From Paucisalibacillus globulus (GTDB lineage Bacteria; Bacillota; Bacilli; Bacillales; Amphibacillaceae): a stretch of DNA of 55,634 bases. Below are positions 27,707 to 36,104 of the stretch, piece by piece. How positions within the stretch are numbered: the first letter of the stretch is position 1; each line of letters opens with the position of its first letter. The notes under the pieces are model-generated. The model ran no database searches and was not told the origin of the DNA. It worked only from the letters and a program-made list of their open reading frames with translations. A program made the translations under genes and the position numbers. Location: the NCBI RefSeq assembly GCF_900184735.1, contig NZ_LT855390.1, positions 1-55,634 on the forward strand, read 5' to 3'.

Positions 27707-28586
27707 GCTGTTAATTACCGGTGCTGCAGGATTTACAGGAAGGCATGCCTGTCAGTTTTTCGATAAAAATGGTTATGAGGTAATTGGTGTGGTCAGATCC
27801 CTCGATAATCATCTTGCCAATAAGTCAACAGTTCCTTGCAATTTGGTAAAAAAAGATGAAGTGTTTGACGTTGTCAAGCAAGTCAAACCAGATTATGTTC
27901 TTCATTTAGCTGCTAAAAATCACGTAGGTGCATCCTGGACAGATCCAGTCCAAACAGTCGAAACAAATGTATTATCAACCCTATATTTAGTAGAGGCCAT
28001 ACGGCACGTAAATCCAGACTGCACTATGATTACAGTAGGATCAGTTTTGCAATATGACCCACAAAATATCAATACCCTAACTCACCCCTATAGTCTCAGT
28101 AAAACACTTCAAAGTATCATCTCTCAAGCATGGGAATCCCTGTATAAAGTAAATATTATATCAGCTAAACCATCAAACCTTATTGGACCAGGACAATCAA
28201 ATGGTATTTGTTCCATTCTAGCTAAAAAAGTGGCTGGAATGGAACAATTGAAAGAAGATAGCAAAATAGAAATCTCTAATTTAAAAGCTAGGAGGGACTT
28301 TCTAGATGTTAGAGATGCTGTGAGGGGATATGATTTTCTATTTAGATTCGGAAATAGTGGCGAAGAATATGAAATTGCTTCAGGCGTTACACATTCTTTA
28401 GAGGACGTTATTCATTTTCTCAGCCAACTATCAAAAGTTGAATTTACAGTCCGTGCACAAAGTAATGAGGTGAGCGATTACTACAAGGGAAACACTGAAA
28501 AAATTTCTCAACTTGGTTGGCGGCCCCAAATATCGTTTAATCAATCATTATCAGATATTCTTAACTATTACCGTAAATTACCTTAG
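27684..28586 (+). CDS. NAD-dependent epimerase/dehydratase (GDP-6-deoxyhexose-reductase-like)
   Basis: The 300-residue SDR has TGAAGFTGRHA near 11-21, HLAAKNHVGASWTDP and the active-site group HPYSLSKTLQ, resembling the GDP-mannose 4,6-dehydratase/RMD branch. It ends in a typical WRPQISFNQSLSDIL tail. It may make a second deoxy sugar of the glycan. The start overlaps the preceding gene by 23 bases; ATG 27690 is an alternative. The exact substrate cannot be assigned. Confidence 0.82.
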   Translation: MTMKSQPKLLITGAAGFTGRHACQFFDKNGYEVIGVVRSLDNHLANKSTVPCNLVKKDEVFDVVKQVKPDYVLHLAAKNHVGASWTDPVQTVETNVLSTLYLVEAIRHVNPDCTMITVGSVLQYDPQNINTLTHPYSLSKTLQSIISQAWESLYKVNIISAKPSNLIGPGQSNGICSILAKKVAGMEQLKEDSKIEISNLKARRDFLDVRDAVRGYDFLFRFGNSGEEYEIASGVTHSLEDVIHFLSQLSKVEFTVRAQSNEVSDYYKGNTEKISQLGWRPQISFNQSLSDILNYYRKLP

Positions 28587-28623
28587 AAGAAAGTAAAAAT
28601 AACGCAAATAGGAGTTGGTTTAA

Positions 28624-29412
28624 TTGAACAAAGAGCTATTACTAAAGAATTTGATTAAAACAAGGATGCCTAATTACCATAAAGACTTCCCAATTATTCT
28701 TTATTGGAGTCAGAAAAGTGGCTGTACGACTTTGTTAAAATGGTTTTTTGAACAGTTAGGAATACTGGAAGAAGCAATGAAATATAGCCCATGGATACAT
28801 TACTATGAATCACAGGTTTATAAAAATGGTACTTATCCTGAAGAGCTTATAGAACATATTCTTTCAGGTCAAAAGGATTCCTATAAACTGGTTCGTAATC
28901 CTTATAAAAGGGCTGTTAGTCAATTTCTAATCTTTCCGACAACAAGAGGCTTACCTGAATGGGAAAGAGAATGGGAGCAAATACGTGAGTTTTTCTATGG
29001 TGATAAAGCCAGTAAGCGAGGAATTACATTTAAACAATTTTTGATTTATGTCAGAGACTACCCAGGAGTAATTGATGATCACCTCAAGCCTCAATATCTG
29101 GATGGTGAAGAGAATTTTGTTCAGGACTATATTTATCTAGAACGCTTCTCAACTCAAATTAAGCAAATAGAAAAAAAATATGGCTTGAAAACATTGGATA
29201 TCTCTCAACTATCCAAATCTCCCCACCACTATTCTGAAAATATGAAACTACAAGGTAACTTTGCAAACTTTGAGGTCGTCATCGATACATTCGAGAAATA
29301 TAAACAGTTTCCAACTTATGAGAGCTTCTATAATGAGGAAACCCTATCTTTAGTTAATAGTATCTATCAAAAGGACTTTGAGGTTTATGGATATAAGATG
29401 AATAGTCTATGA
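28624..29412 (+). CDS. Carbohydrate sulfotransferase (Sulfotransfer_2 type)
   Basis: The 262-residue cytoplasmic protein has the 5'-phosphosulfate-binding loop WSQKSGCTTLLKW at 28-40 and the 3'-phosphate loop KLVRNPYKRAVSQF at 88-101, the two PAPS-binding signatures of the sulfotransferase family. It would transfer sulfate from PAPS to a sugar. PAPS would come from the divergent cysC-sat genes. It begins at TTG 28624 behind TAGGAG and lies between sugar-nucleotide and glycosyltransferase genes, so the acceptor is probably the locus glycan. Acceptor position is unknown. Confidence 0.87.
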   Translation: MNKELLLKNLIKTRMPNYHKDFPIILYWSQKSGCTTLLKWFFEQLGILEEAMKYSPWIHYYESQVYKNGTYPEELIEHILSGQKDSYKLVRNPYKRAVSQFLIFPTTRGLPEWEREWEQIREFFYGDKASKRGITFKQFLIYVRDYPGVIDDHLKPQYLDGEENFVQDYIYLERFSTQIKQIEKKYGLKTLDISQLSKSPHHYSENMKLQGNFANFEVVIDTFEKYKQFPTYESFYNEETLSLVNSIYQKDFEVYGYKMNSL

Positions 29413-29426
29413 AAGGAGTTTTGGAA

Positions 29427-30164
29427 TTGGTAAATAACATTCCTCTAGTTACAATCATCATCCCCTTTTATAATTGCAACTTTATTAGCCACGCAATAAA
29501 TAGTGTATTACGGCAAACTTATAAGCAGATAGAAATTATTCTAGTAAATGATGGGTCTTCAGAAGAATATAAAAATCAATTAAATCCTTATCTTTCAAAA
29601 ATAACTTATATAGAACAAACAAACCAAGGGGTTGCAGCAGCTTTAAATCAAGGCTTAAAACATGCAAATGGAGATTATGTTGCCTGGCTTAGTTCAGATG
29701 ATCTTTTTGATAATAAAAAGATTGAAGTACAACTCGAGTACATGCTTGAGGATCAACTTGATATTAGTTTTACCAATTTTAATCACATTAACGAAAATGG
29801 ACTAATTACCAACCATAATGTAGGAAAAGTATTTGCTAATCCATTAGATGTGGTGGAAACAATGAAAAGTTTTTGTCCAATCAACGGATGTACCGTGATG
29901 ATGTCCAGAAAAGTTTGGGAAACTGTAGGAGATTTTGATGTGAAACTCAAGTATGTCCAGGATTATGATTATTGGATTAGGACATCATTCCAATTTCCCA
30001 TTCATTACCTCCATTCGACATTGACCAATTATAGAGTTCATAGGAATATGGGAACTAAAAAACATTATAAAGATCAGATGAAAGAATTCTATCATATAAG
30101 AGAAAAATATAGAGTAGAACTAGATTTATTACTATCCAGATTGAGGGGAGAGTCTGATGTTTAA
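29427..30164 (+). CDS. GT2 glycosyltransferase (SpsA-like)
   Basis: The protein of about 245 residues has the GT-A fold elements VTIIIPFYN, LVNDGSS, NGDYVAWLSSDD with the metal-binding Asp pair, and a catalytic-region GDFDVKLKYVQDYDYWIR. It resembles SpsA of the B. subtilis spore polysaccharide locus. The frame opens at ATG 29409 inside the sulfotransferase end, but AAAGGAG fits TTG 29427. It overlaps the following glycosyltransferase gene by 8 bases. Confidence 0.9.
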   Translation: MVNNIPLVTIIIPFYNCNFISHAINSVLRQTYKQIEIILVNDGSSEEYKNQLNPYLSKITYIEQTNQGVAAALNQGLKHANGDYVAWLSSDDLFDNKKIEVQLEYMLEDQLDISFTNFNHINENGLITNHNVGKVFANPLDVVETMKSFCPINGCTVMMSRKVWETVGDFDVKLKYVQDYDYWIRTSFQFPIHYLHSTLTNYRVHRNMGTKKHYKDQMKEFYHIREKYRVELDLLLSRLRGESDV

Positions 30165-31902
30165 TCATCCTTTTGTATTTAAAGGGGATGAGTATATATC
30201 ATATTCCCAAATTGACAAAGAATGTAAGAACAGTTTTACCTATCAAGTTTGCATTTTACCTGACCCTGCAATCGTAACAGAGAATTTCTCCTTTCTGATT
30301 GCACCTGATTTTGTTGAGACGGGCTCCTCAGTAGTTGGGATAGGGATGAATGGCCATGAAATTAGGATTATCGAATACGACGGAATAGATTATCACACCA
30401 TATTAGTAGTCCATGTAGATGTCTCAGATTGGAATGATTTAGTCCTCGTGTACAAAAATAAAAAACCTTTATTATATATCAATGGCAGGCTTATTGCAGA
30501 GGGGAATCCAAGTCCATTTCACGATGTGTATCCTTCTAGTAGAATAGGAGGAAATGAAAAAGGAGAATGCTTTCGCGGAAAAATACAATCTATTAAACTG
30601 TGGAACGAAAGTCTAACTCATCAAACTATTCTTCATCTAGAAGAGAGTAATCAAATTGATGATGGAAGAATTATATGGGGAAAGAACTTTTTAAATGGAC
30701 GAACATACCAAAATGGTGAATTTTTTTCTCCTAAAGCCACCGTTATAATGCCAACTTTTAATAAAAGTGAGGAAATACTATTGACGCTTTATTCCCTAGA
30801 ATGTCAGAGCTTCAACAAAAGCGAGTTTGAGGTTATTATTTGTGATGATGGTTCAGGGGATAATACATTAAATATGATTAGAGATCATACTTTTTCGTTT
30901 TCAATAACCTATATACGTTCAAATGAAAACATTGGCAGGCCAAATATGAGGAATTTGGGACTTAAATTAGCTACTGGGGATGTAATTATATTTTTGGATG
31001 CTGAAATCCTAGTTAAACCAGACTTTATTGCTCGGCATTATCATGCTCATCTGCAGAACAATCGATTAGTTGTTAGTGGCAGTTTAGTGTTACATGGAGT
31101 CTATACCAAGTTTCATCCTGAATTTAATCAGGATCAAATTAAACAACTCGAACAGATACTCCAAAATAATCAACATAAACATTATAATCTTCAAGAGATT
31201 ATAAAAGATAACAAAGTGTTTACGTTTTTAACGAAAGAAAATGTGTTAGAACAATCCTATACTCATTACTCATTTGAAAAGTCATTTGCCCAAATCTACC
31301 GAGATAATTTATTTAAATACTATGGGAATGATTTAAAAGGCTTTCACTTTCCATGGATTCTCTTCTGTACTGGAAATGTTTCAGTCAGAGCTAGAGGGTT
31401 TCAGGAAGTTGGATTATTTGAAGAGTTCCCGGGGTATGGTTGGGATGATAATGAAATGGGGTACCGATTCTATAAGAAAGGGTATTCGTTTCTCAATCAT
31501 ACGAATTTGATAAGTTTTCACCAAGAGCATCCTGTGGCATCCTCGAACTCCAACGATGCGGTAAGAAACTTTGTTAGAATGTTTAATAAGTATCAAGAAA
31601 TTGAAATGAGAATTTTTGCTTTGAATTTTGTAGGAATTGAATTATATCCATTAAACAATCTACTAATTGCCTTTCTAACATTAGAAAACAAATACCCGAC
31701 TCGGTTTCTAAACTTTAAAGAGCTTTATTACTATTTGCTGGAGTCTATAGCTCAAAAACTTTGGGTGGGTGAAGAGATGACTAAACTTGCTAAAGGTTGT
31801 CCAACTATTCGAGCCCTTGCAGAAAAGGAATGCGAAGAGCTTTTGCAATTAGAAGAATTTAGACCATTAGCTAATAATTTTAAATATCTAATGGATTTAT
31901 AA
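30157..31902 (+). CDS. Fusion of LamG-like lectin domain and GT2 glycosyltransferase
   Basis: The 581-residue protein has two parts. Residues 1-170 form a LamG/concanavalin-like beta-sandwich (WNDLVLVYKNKKPLLYING, SSRIGG, FRGKIQSIKLWN). Residues about 194-480 form a GT2 domain (ATVIMPTFNKSEEILL, ICDDGSGDNT, GDVIIFLDAE as the DxD region, GYGWDDNEMGYRF as acceptor-base region). A helical tail follows. No signal peptide is seen, so the lectin domain would work in the cytoplasm, probably holding the growing glycan. It is the last gene of the sulfotransferase operon. Confidence 0.85.
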   Translation: MFNHPFVFKGDEYISYSQIDKECKNSFTYQVCILPDPAIVTENFSFLIAPDFVETGSSVVGIGMNGHEIRIIEYDGIDYHTILVVHVDVSDWNDLVLVYKNKKPLLYINGRLIAEGNPSPFHDVYPSSRIGGNEKGECFRGKIQSIKLWNESLTHQTILHLEESNQIDDGRIIWGKNFLNGRTYQNGEFFSPKATVIMPTFNKSEEILLTLYSLECQSFNKSEFEVIICDDGSGDNTLNMIRDHTFSFSITYIRSNENIGRPNMRNLGLKLATGDVIIFLDAEILVKPDFIARHYHAHLQNNRLVVSGSLVLHGVYTKFHPEFNQDQIKQLEQILQNNQHKHYNLQEIIKDNKVFTFLTKENVLEQSYTHYSFEKSFAQIYRDNLFKYYGNDLKGFHFPWILFCTGNVSVRARGFQEVGLFEEFPGYGWDDNEMGYRFYKKGYSFLNHTNLISFHQEHPVASSNSNDAVRNFVRMFNKYQEIEMRIFALNFVGIELYPLNNLLIAFLTLENKYPTRFLNFKELYYYLLESIAQKLWVGEEMTKLAKGCPTIRALAEKECEELLQLEEFRPLANNFKYLMDL

Positions 31903-31936
31903 TAATAGTCCAATTGGTTAGTAATACACGGTTGAT

Positions 31937-32457
31937 AGAAACTGTCGATAACCCCTGTCAAATAATGAGTGTAGTATTAATATACCGCTCCGGCAGAATA
32001 CTCCGCTTTTACTGTCAGCACAGGGGCGACATCTGCTCGAAAAGACCGTCGCAGTGTCTACCTTGCCGCGGGCCCGGCCTCAGCCTCCTCGAGGGAAGTT
32101 CGCCTCTGCGGGGTCTTCGGACACGTGCTTTTCCCGCAGGAGTCTCCGTATTCTGCCTGCGCTAGTTTAGCTTACTGGTTTTTGTTTGTTATTGAATCAT
32201 GTTATTGGTTTAAGAGATTCTAAAAGCTTTTTAATTGTTACTAGCGAAGGAAATACACGGAGACTCCTGCGGGAGGATAGGCATCGGTGAGACCCCTAAA
32301 GAAGTAAGCGCGAGGAGGCTCACCAGCCGCCCGCGGCAAGGTAGACACTGTGAGGTACTCTCGAACAGATGTCGCCCCTGTGCTGACAGTAAAAGCGGAG
32401 TGTATTTCCGTAGCGGGTATGATGCTCCCCAAAAAGAATACTAGCCGCACAGTTTCT
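31937..32457. mobile_element. Composite MITE-like repeat, copy 2, with extended arms
   Basis: The ends AGAAACTG and CAGTTTCT are perfect inverted repeats. The two inner palindromic modules match copy 1, but each carries an extra segment of about 60 bases beginning TTTACTGTCAGCACAGGG on the left and ending CCCTGTGCTGACAGTAAA on the right. It lacks the 60-base piece after GTGC that copies 1 and 3 carry in the left module. Open frames inside are by-products of GC-rich palindromes. It fills the gap between convergent glycosyltransferase operons. Confidence 0.78.
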
Positions 32458-32508
32458 AATAAATTATGTATTTAAAGAAGCATATGTATTAAAAACAGCT
32501 AAATGATC

Positions 32509-32555
32509 AAAAGCAGCGTGATTGAAGATTAGAAATCTACGCTGCTTTTAACTGT
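32509..32555 (-). terminator. Terminator of the coiled-coil/GT operon
   Basis: AAAAGCAGCG/CGCTGCTTTT forms a perfect stem just after the GT4 stop. The A-rich and T-rich ends make it effective in both directions. Confidence 0.75.
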
Positions 32556-32573
32556 TTTTCATGCTTGTGATCG

Positions 32574-33641
32574 TTAAGTTAGATTGCTAATCATTTTCCT
32601 GAATTCTGAACTATACGTATCCATACTAAATTCCCTCTTTACATGATGGACTGCTTCTGTACGGATGTGATCTCGTAAAACTTGATTGGACATTAAATCC
32701 TTTGCTTCTATAAATGCCTCTGAAATATTTCCAAGATTATAGTATTTGCCGGTTTGGTTATGAATGATGGAATTACTAACACCATCTGATCTGGTTGACA
32801 AAACCGGGCATTTGCAGCTCATAGCTTCAACAATGGCGTAGCCAAATCCCTCGGTAATGGATGTGGAACATAATAAACCACCTGAGTCTCCAATAAAGGA
32901 AAAATATTTGGGCATTTCTTCATGGGGGATGTTGGAAAGAAGTTTGATATTGTTTTCTAGGTTTAGTTCTGCTAAAACCCGATAGAATTTTTCTCTTTCT
33001 ATAGGTGAAGACAACGTTGGGTCTTCGAAAATATATAATTGAATAGTAGGGTTGTATTCATGAATTAGCTTATGTCCAATTTGCAAAAATTCATGCCAAT
33101 TCTTGTTTTCTTCAATTCTACCAATCCAAGCTATTTTAGGATTTTTACCAGGAGCCATATATCGATAACCAAAATGTTCTGTATCTATACAATTATTCAT
33201 GACGAATGTTGGAGGTAAGTCCGAAATGGTCTCGAGAATGGATAGGATATGTGGTGTTTTCGATACTAATATGGCGTCGGCGTTTTTTGAAATGAATGGT
33301 GATATTCTTGGGAGTTCGATTTTGGCTGTTTCCTCTTTCCCTAGGCCCTGTATTTCATAAATTAATAGACCTTTGTATCCTAAATTTTTGAATCTAGATA
33401 GTCCATGAAAGTCAGAAGTGATGACAATCGCTGTATAATCTCCATCTTGAATTATACGTCTAATTTCATGGTCACTATTTGTTATAAAGATGCGTCCTTC
33501 ATGGTGATTGACTAAATCTCGCTTTTTCTCATAATACAAAAAATCGCAATTAATTCCTCTTTTTTTTAGAGCAATTGCTCTTTGACGGTTTAACGTTTCT
33601 ACTCCACCGCTTGGGAGATAATAAACAAATAGGATATTCAT
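32574..33641 (-). CDS. GT4-family glycosyltransferase
   Basis: The 355-residue protein has a GT-B fold with an N-terminal GGVETL loop, the nucleotide-binding IAWIGRIEENKNW near 170, and the catalytic E-x7-E motif in EGFGYAIVEAM. It uses a nucleotide sugar to extend a glycan on the cytoplasmic side. It is third in a minus-strand operon after the coiled-coil and GT2 genes, convergent with the sulfotransferase operon. The sugar is unknown. Confidence 0.9.
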   Translation of the reverse strand: MNILFVYYLPSGGVETLNRQRAIALKKRGINCDFLYYEKKRDLVNHHEGRIFITNSDHEIRRIIQDGDYTAIVITSDFHGLSRFKNLGYKGLLIYEIQGLGKEETAKIELPRISPFISKNADAILVSKTPHILSILETISDLPPTFVMNNCIDTEHFGYRYMAPGKNPKIAWIGRIEENKNWHEFLQIGHKLIHEYNPTIQLYIFEDPTLSSPIEREKFYRVLAELNLENNIKLLSNIPHEEMPKYFSFIGDSGGLLCSTSITEGFGYAIVEAMSCKCPVLSTRSDGVSNSIIHNQTGKYYNLGNISEAFIEAKDLMSNQVLRDHIRTEAVHHVKREFSMDTYSSEFRKMISNLT

Positions 33642-33686
33642 GCCTTTTCCTCCTGAATCCTGAGCTTATTTCATGAAAAATGAGTA

Positions 33687-34553
33687 TTAAAAATTAATCC
33701 CAAATCTTTGGAAGTACCAGTCATCTGATTTTTTTCGCCTCTGGAAATAATCTCTTCTCTGTTCTAAAGCACCATCTTCAAGCACAAGTCCTTCTATTTC
33801 CCTAACCCTAGAATGAATAATTAATTTTCTGCACTGTTGAATTCGTTCCAAATTAAAATGCGAATAGGCTAATTTAAGAATATTGTAGTAGAAGTCACTG
33901 TATTGTACCTTGTAGGGGTGTTGATTTCTGAATAAATGAAGGATCTTTACAGTCGGCACAACGTGACATTGATAACCAAATAACCATAATTTAATAGAGA
34001 ATTCTACATCTTCATGCCCCCATGTTTTAAACCCCTTTTCAAAACCACCAACGTTTTTGAAAACGTTCATGCTAATTGCCAAACAGGCTCCAGGTAAGAT
34101 AGCAACTTCACTGATTTCATCCTTTATAGTATTCCATTTAATAGTAAAATTTGGGTTAAGGCTTTGCCCATAACCAAAGAATTGATCATTATCAAATGCT
34201 CCGATAGCAGGAGAAACAGCATCACTTAAACCAGATAATAGAGGTTCCAAAAGATGATCAATCCACCAGTCTTGAAATTTCAGATGGGCATCGCAAAACA
34301 CTAGGTAATCCCCAGAAGCATGAGCGGCACCTAAATTCCTAGCATTAGCTGCCCCGATTCCTTCTGTTTGAATGAGGGTTACTTCATCATTCTTATTATA
34401 ATTAGCTAAAAAGTCACAGCAATGATCTTCTGAGGCATCATTGATAACAATTACTTCAAGCGTATAGTTTGTTTTTTGGGCAAATAGGGAGTCCAACGTA
34501 TTTTTAAGGTTTTCCCCCTCATTTTTAACGGGGAAAATGATGGAAACCTTCAC
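33687..34553 (-). CDS. GT2 glycosyltransferase with GalNAc-T-like DxH motif
   Basis: The 288-residue protein has SIIFPVKNEG, VINDASEDH, and CDAHLKFQDWW, where the metal site is Asp-Ala-His rather than DxD. This DxH form and GGFEKGFKTWGHEDVE match polypeptide GalNAc-transferase-type GT2/GT27 catalytic domains. It may therefore attach the first sugar to a protein, which is inference. It lies 8 bases after the coiled-coil gene on the same operon. Confidence 0.87.
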   Translation of the reverse strand: MKVSIIFPVKNEGENLKNTLDSLFAQKTNYTLEVIVINDASEDHCCDFLANYNKNDEVTLIQTEGIGAANARNLGAAHASGDYLVFCDAHLKFQDWWIDHLLEPLLSGLSDAVSPAIGAFDNDQFFGYGQSLNPNFTIKWNTIKDEISEVAILPGACLAISMNVFKNVGGFEKGFKTWGHEDVEFSIKLWLFGYQCHVVPTVKILHLFRNQHPYKVQYSDFYYNILKLAYSHFNLERIQQCRKLIIHSRVREIEGLVLEDGALEQRRDYFQRRKKSDDWYFQRFGINF

Positions 34554-34561
34554 GGGTAAAA

Positions 34562-35830
34562 TTACCTCCTTAGTTTTTTAAATGGATCAACTGCTGTACC
34601 ACCGGAATGAAGGGGATTTAGGTTAGAGAAATCGCCTGGATTTGATTGATAGTGAGATTTTGACAAAGAGGGAGAGCTGTTTTCATGACCTTGTTTTAAA
34701 GTGGTTGGTGCAGTATTGGAAGATAATTTTTGCCAGTTATGATTTGGATTTTGATGTTGTGGATTTAAACGATGGTTCTGTCTATTTTCTTGAACCTCTA
34801 TTTTATTTTGTTTTTGTTTAATTAAATCATAAGGAAACTGAAATTTTGGTGCTTCATTAGCTGTTTTTTGAGGTAGCTTGATTTTCTGCTTCGAATCATT
34901 AAGAGATGCTTCTAATTGTTTATGCATGTTTTCTTGTTCTTTTAGCTTTACTTTCAGTTGTTCAATCTCATCAGATAACTTCACTTTTTCCTGTTTATAC
35001 ATTTCCAGCTGTTGTTTCGTATCCTTTATTACATCCTTAAATTCATCTACCTGTTTCCTAAATGATTTTTCCTTTTCAATCCCTTCTAGGTTTAATTGTT
35101 GCACTTCATTTCTTAATATCTCTTTTTCATTTAGTAAATTTTCAACCTTTTGAGCAAACTGGAGTTCCTTTTCTTTGCTACTGTCCATTAACTCCTTCGT
35201 ACGTTGTTGGTAAGATTGCTCCTTTTCCTTAAAGTCCTTAACCTTATCTCGTAATAATTGGAGCTCCTTTTCGTTGGATTTCTCTTTCTCGATTGGGATT
35301 GTCTGAAGGCGGGAAATTTCTTGATTGAGCTGCTGCTCTTTTTCTTTATATTGGCCAATAGTTTCCTGTAGTTGTTGTATTTCTTGATTCTGAAGCTTCT
35401 CTTTTTCTTGTAACTGCTCCAGTTCTTGCTGGAAGGATTCCTCTTTTTCTTTTAAGAGGGATTTTAGACTTTCTATTTCCCGGTAAGATTTTCCTGACCT
35501 TTCACTACGACGATTATTGGGTTTGCTTTCTAACCTTTCATATAGTTCTTGGAATCTTGACTGCTTTTTTTCAATGCTCTTCAATCTTTTTCTTTGCAAC
35601 TCATTTTCCAATACTAGATTTGCATTGGATTCTTCCAGTTTGGAAATGATATGTGATTTATTCCTGAGTTTTTTCTCGATTTTAGTATTCTTATCAGCGA
35701 TTTCATTTATTTTTTCATATTCTCTCTTATATCTTTCCGTTTCTCTTCTAAATTTATCTACCTCAGCTTTTAAATGGCTAATCATTTCCTCCATTTCGAC
35801 TGCAGTCGGATAATCCTTATCATATTTCAT
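34562..35830 (-). CDS. Long coiled-coil protein with Asn/Gln/Pro-rich tail
   Basis: The 422-residue protein is an almost continuous coiled coil from about 8 to 320, rich in Glu, Lys and Gln. It is followed by a low-complexity tail rich in Asn, Gln, His, Pro and Ser, ending DPFKKLRR. It has no signal peptide, membrane segment or cysteine. It is first in an operon with two glycosyltransferase genes and could be a scaffold or coat component, or itself a glycosylation substrate because of the Ser/Thr-rich tail. No family recognised. Confidence 0.75.
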   Translation of the reverse strand: MKYDKDYPTAVEMEEMISHLKAEVDKFRRETERYKREYEKINEIADKNTKIEKKLRNKSHIISKLEESNANLVLENELQRKRLKSIEKKQSRFQELYERLESKPNNRRSERSGKSYREIESLKSLLKEKEESFQQELEQLQEKEKLQNQEIQQLQETIGQYKEKEQQLNQEISRLQTIPIEKEKSNEKELQLLRDKVKDFKEKEQSYQQRTKELMDSSKEKELQFAQKVENLLNEKEILRNEVQQLNLEGIEKEKSFRKQVDEFKDVIKDTKQQLEMYKQEKVKLSDEIEQLKVKLKEQENMHKQLEASLNDSKQKIKLPQKTANEAPKFQFPYDLIKQKQNKIEVQENRQNHRLNPQHQNPNHNWQKLSSNTAPTTLKQGHENSSPSLSKSHYQSNPGDFSNLNPLHSGGTAVDPFKKLRR

Positions 35831-36029
35831 AGATTCAGCCCCATTACTTTTATATTTCCTAACATTTAAAACACATCCTTCAATATTAATAATATGATAA
35901 TTATATAACTATGCCATGCAGTTAGAACTAGCGCTCCAAGCTATTAAGAATGTAGTATCCTTCTTAAAATATGCTTATATATACTAAACAGTGAGGGCCC
36001 TTTATCTAGAAAAGCCCCTTGAATTGTTA

Positions 36030-36057
36030 ACATTTGGCGATATATTTTCATAGAATA
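36030..36057 (+). promoter_or_regulatory. Sigma-K-like promoter of the 432-residue gene
   Basis: AC (36030-36031), 17 bases and CATAGAATA fit the sigma-K consensus exactly. It lies about 48 bases before the start codon. Confidence 0.55.
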
Positions 36058-36104
36058 ATTATGTATAAGATAAGGTATTTATCATATACATTGGAGGTGT
36101 AAGA

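Noticed and set aside
31914-32450. Open frames of 69-83 codons on both strands inside the repeat element
   Set aside because: They lie in GC-rich palindromic modules, shift between copies, have no ribosome site and repeat in the other copies (for example 44065-44277 and 14764-15201); they are by-products of the repeat.
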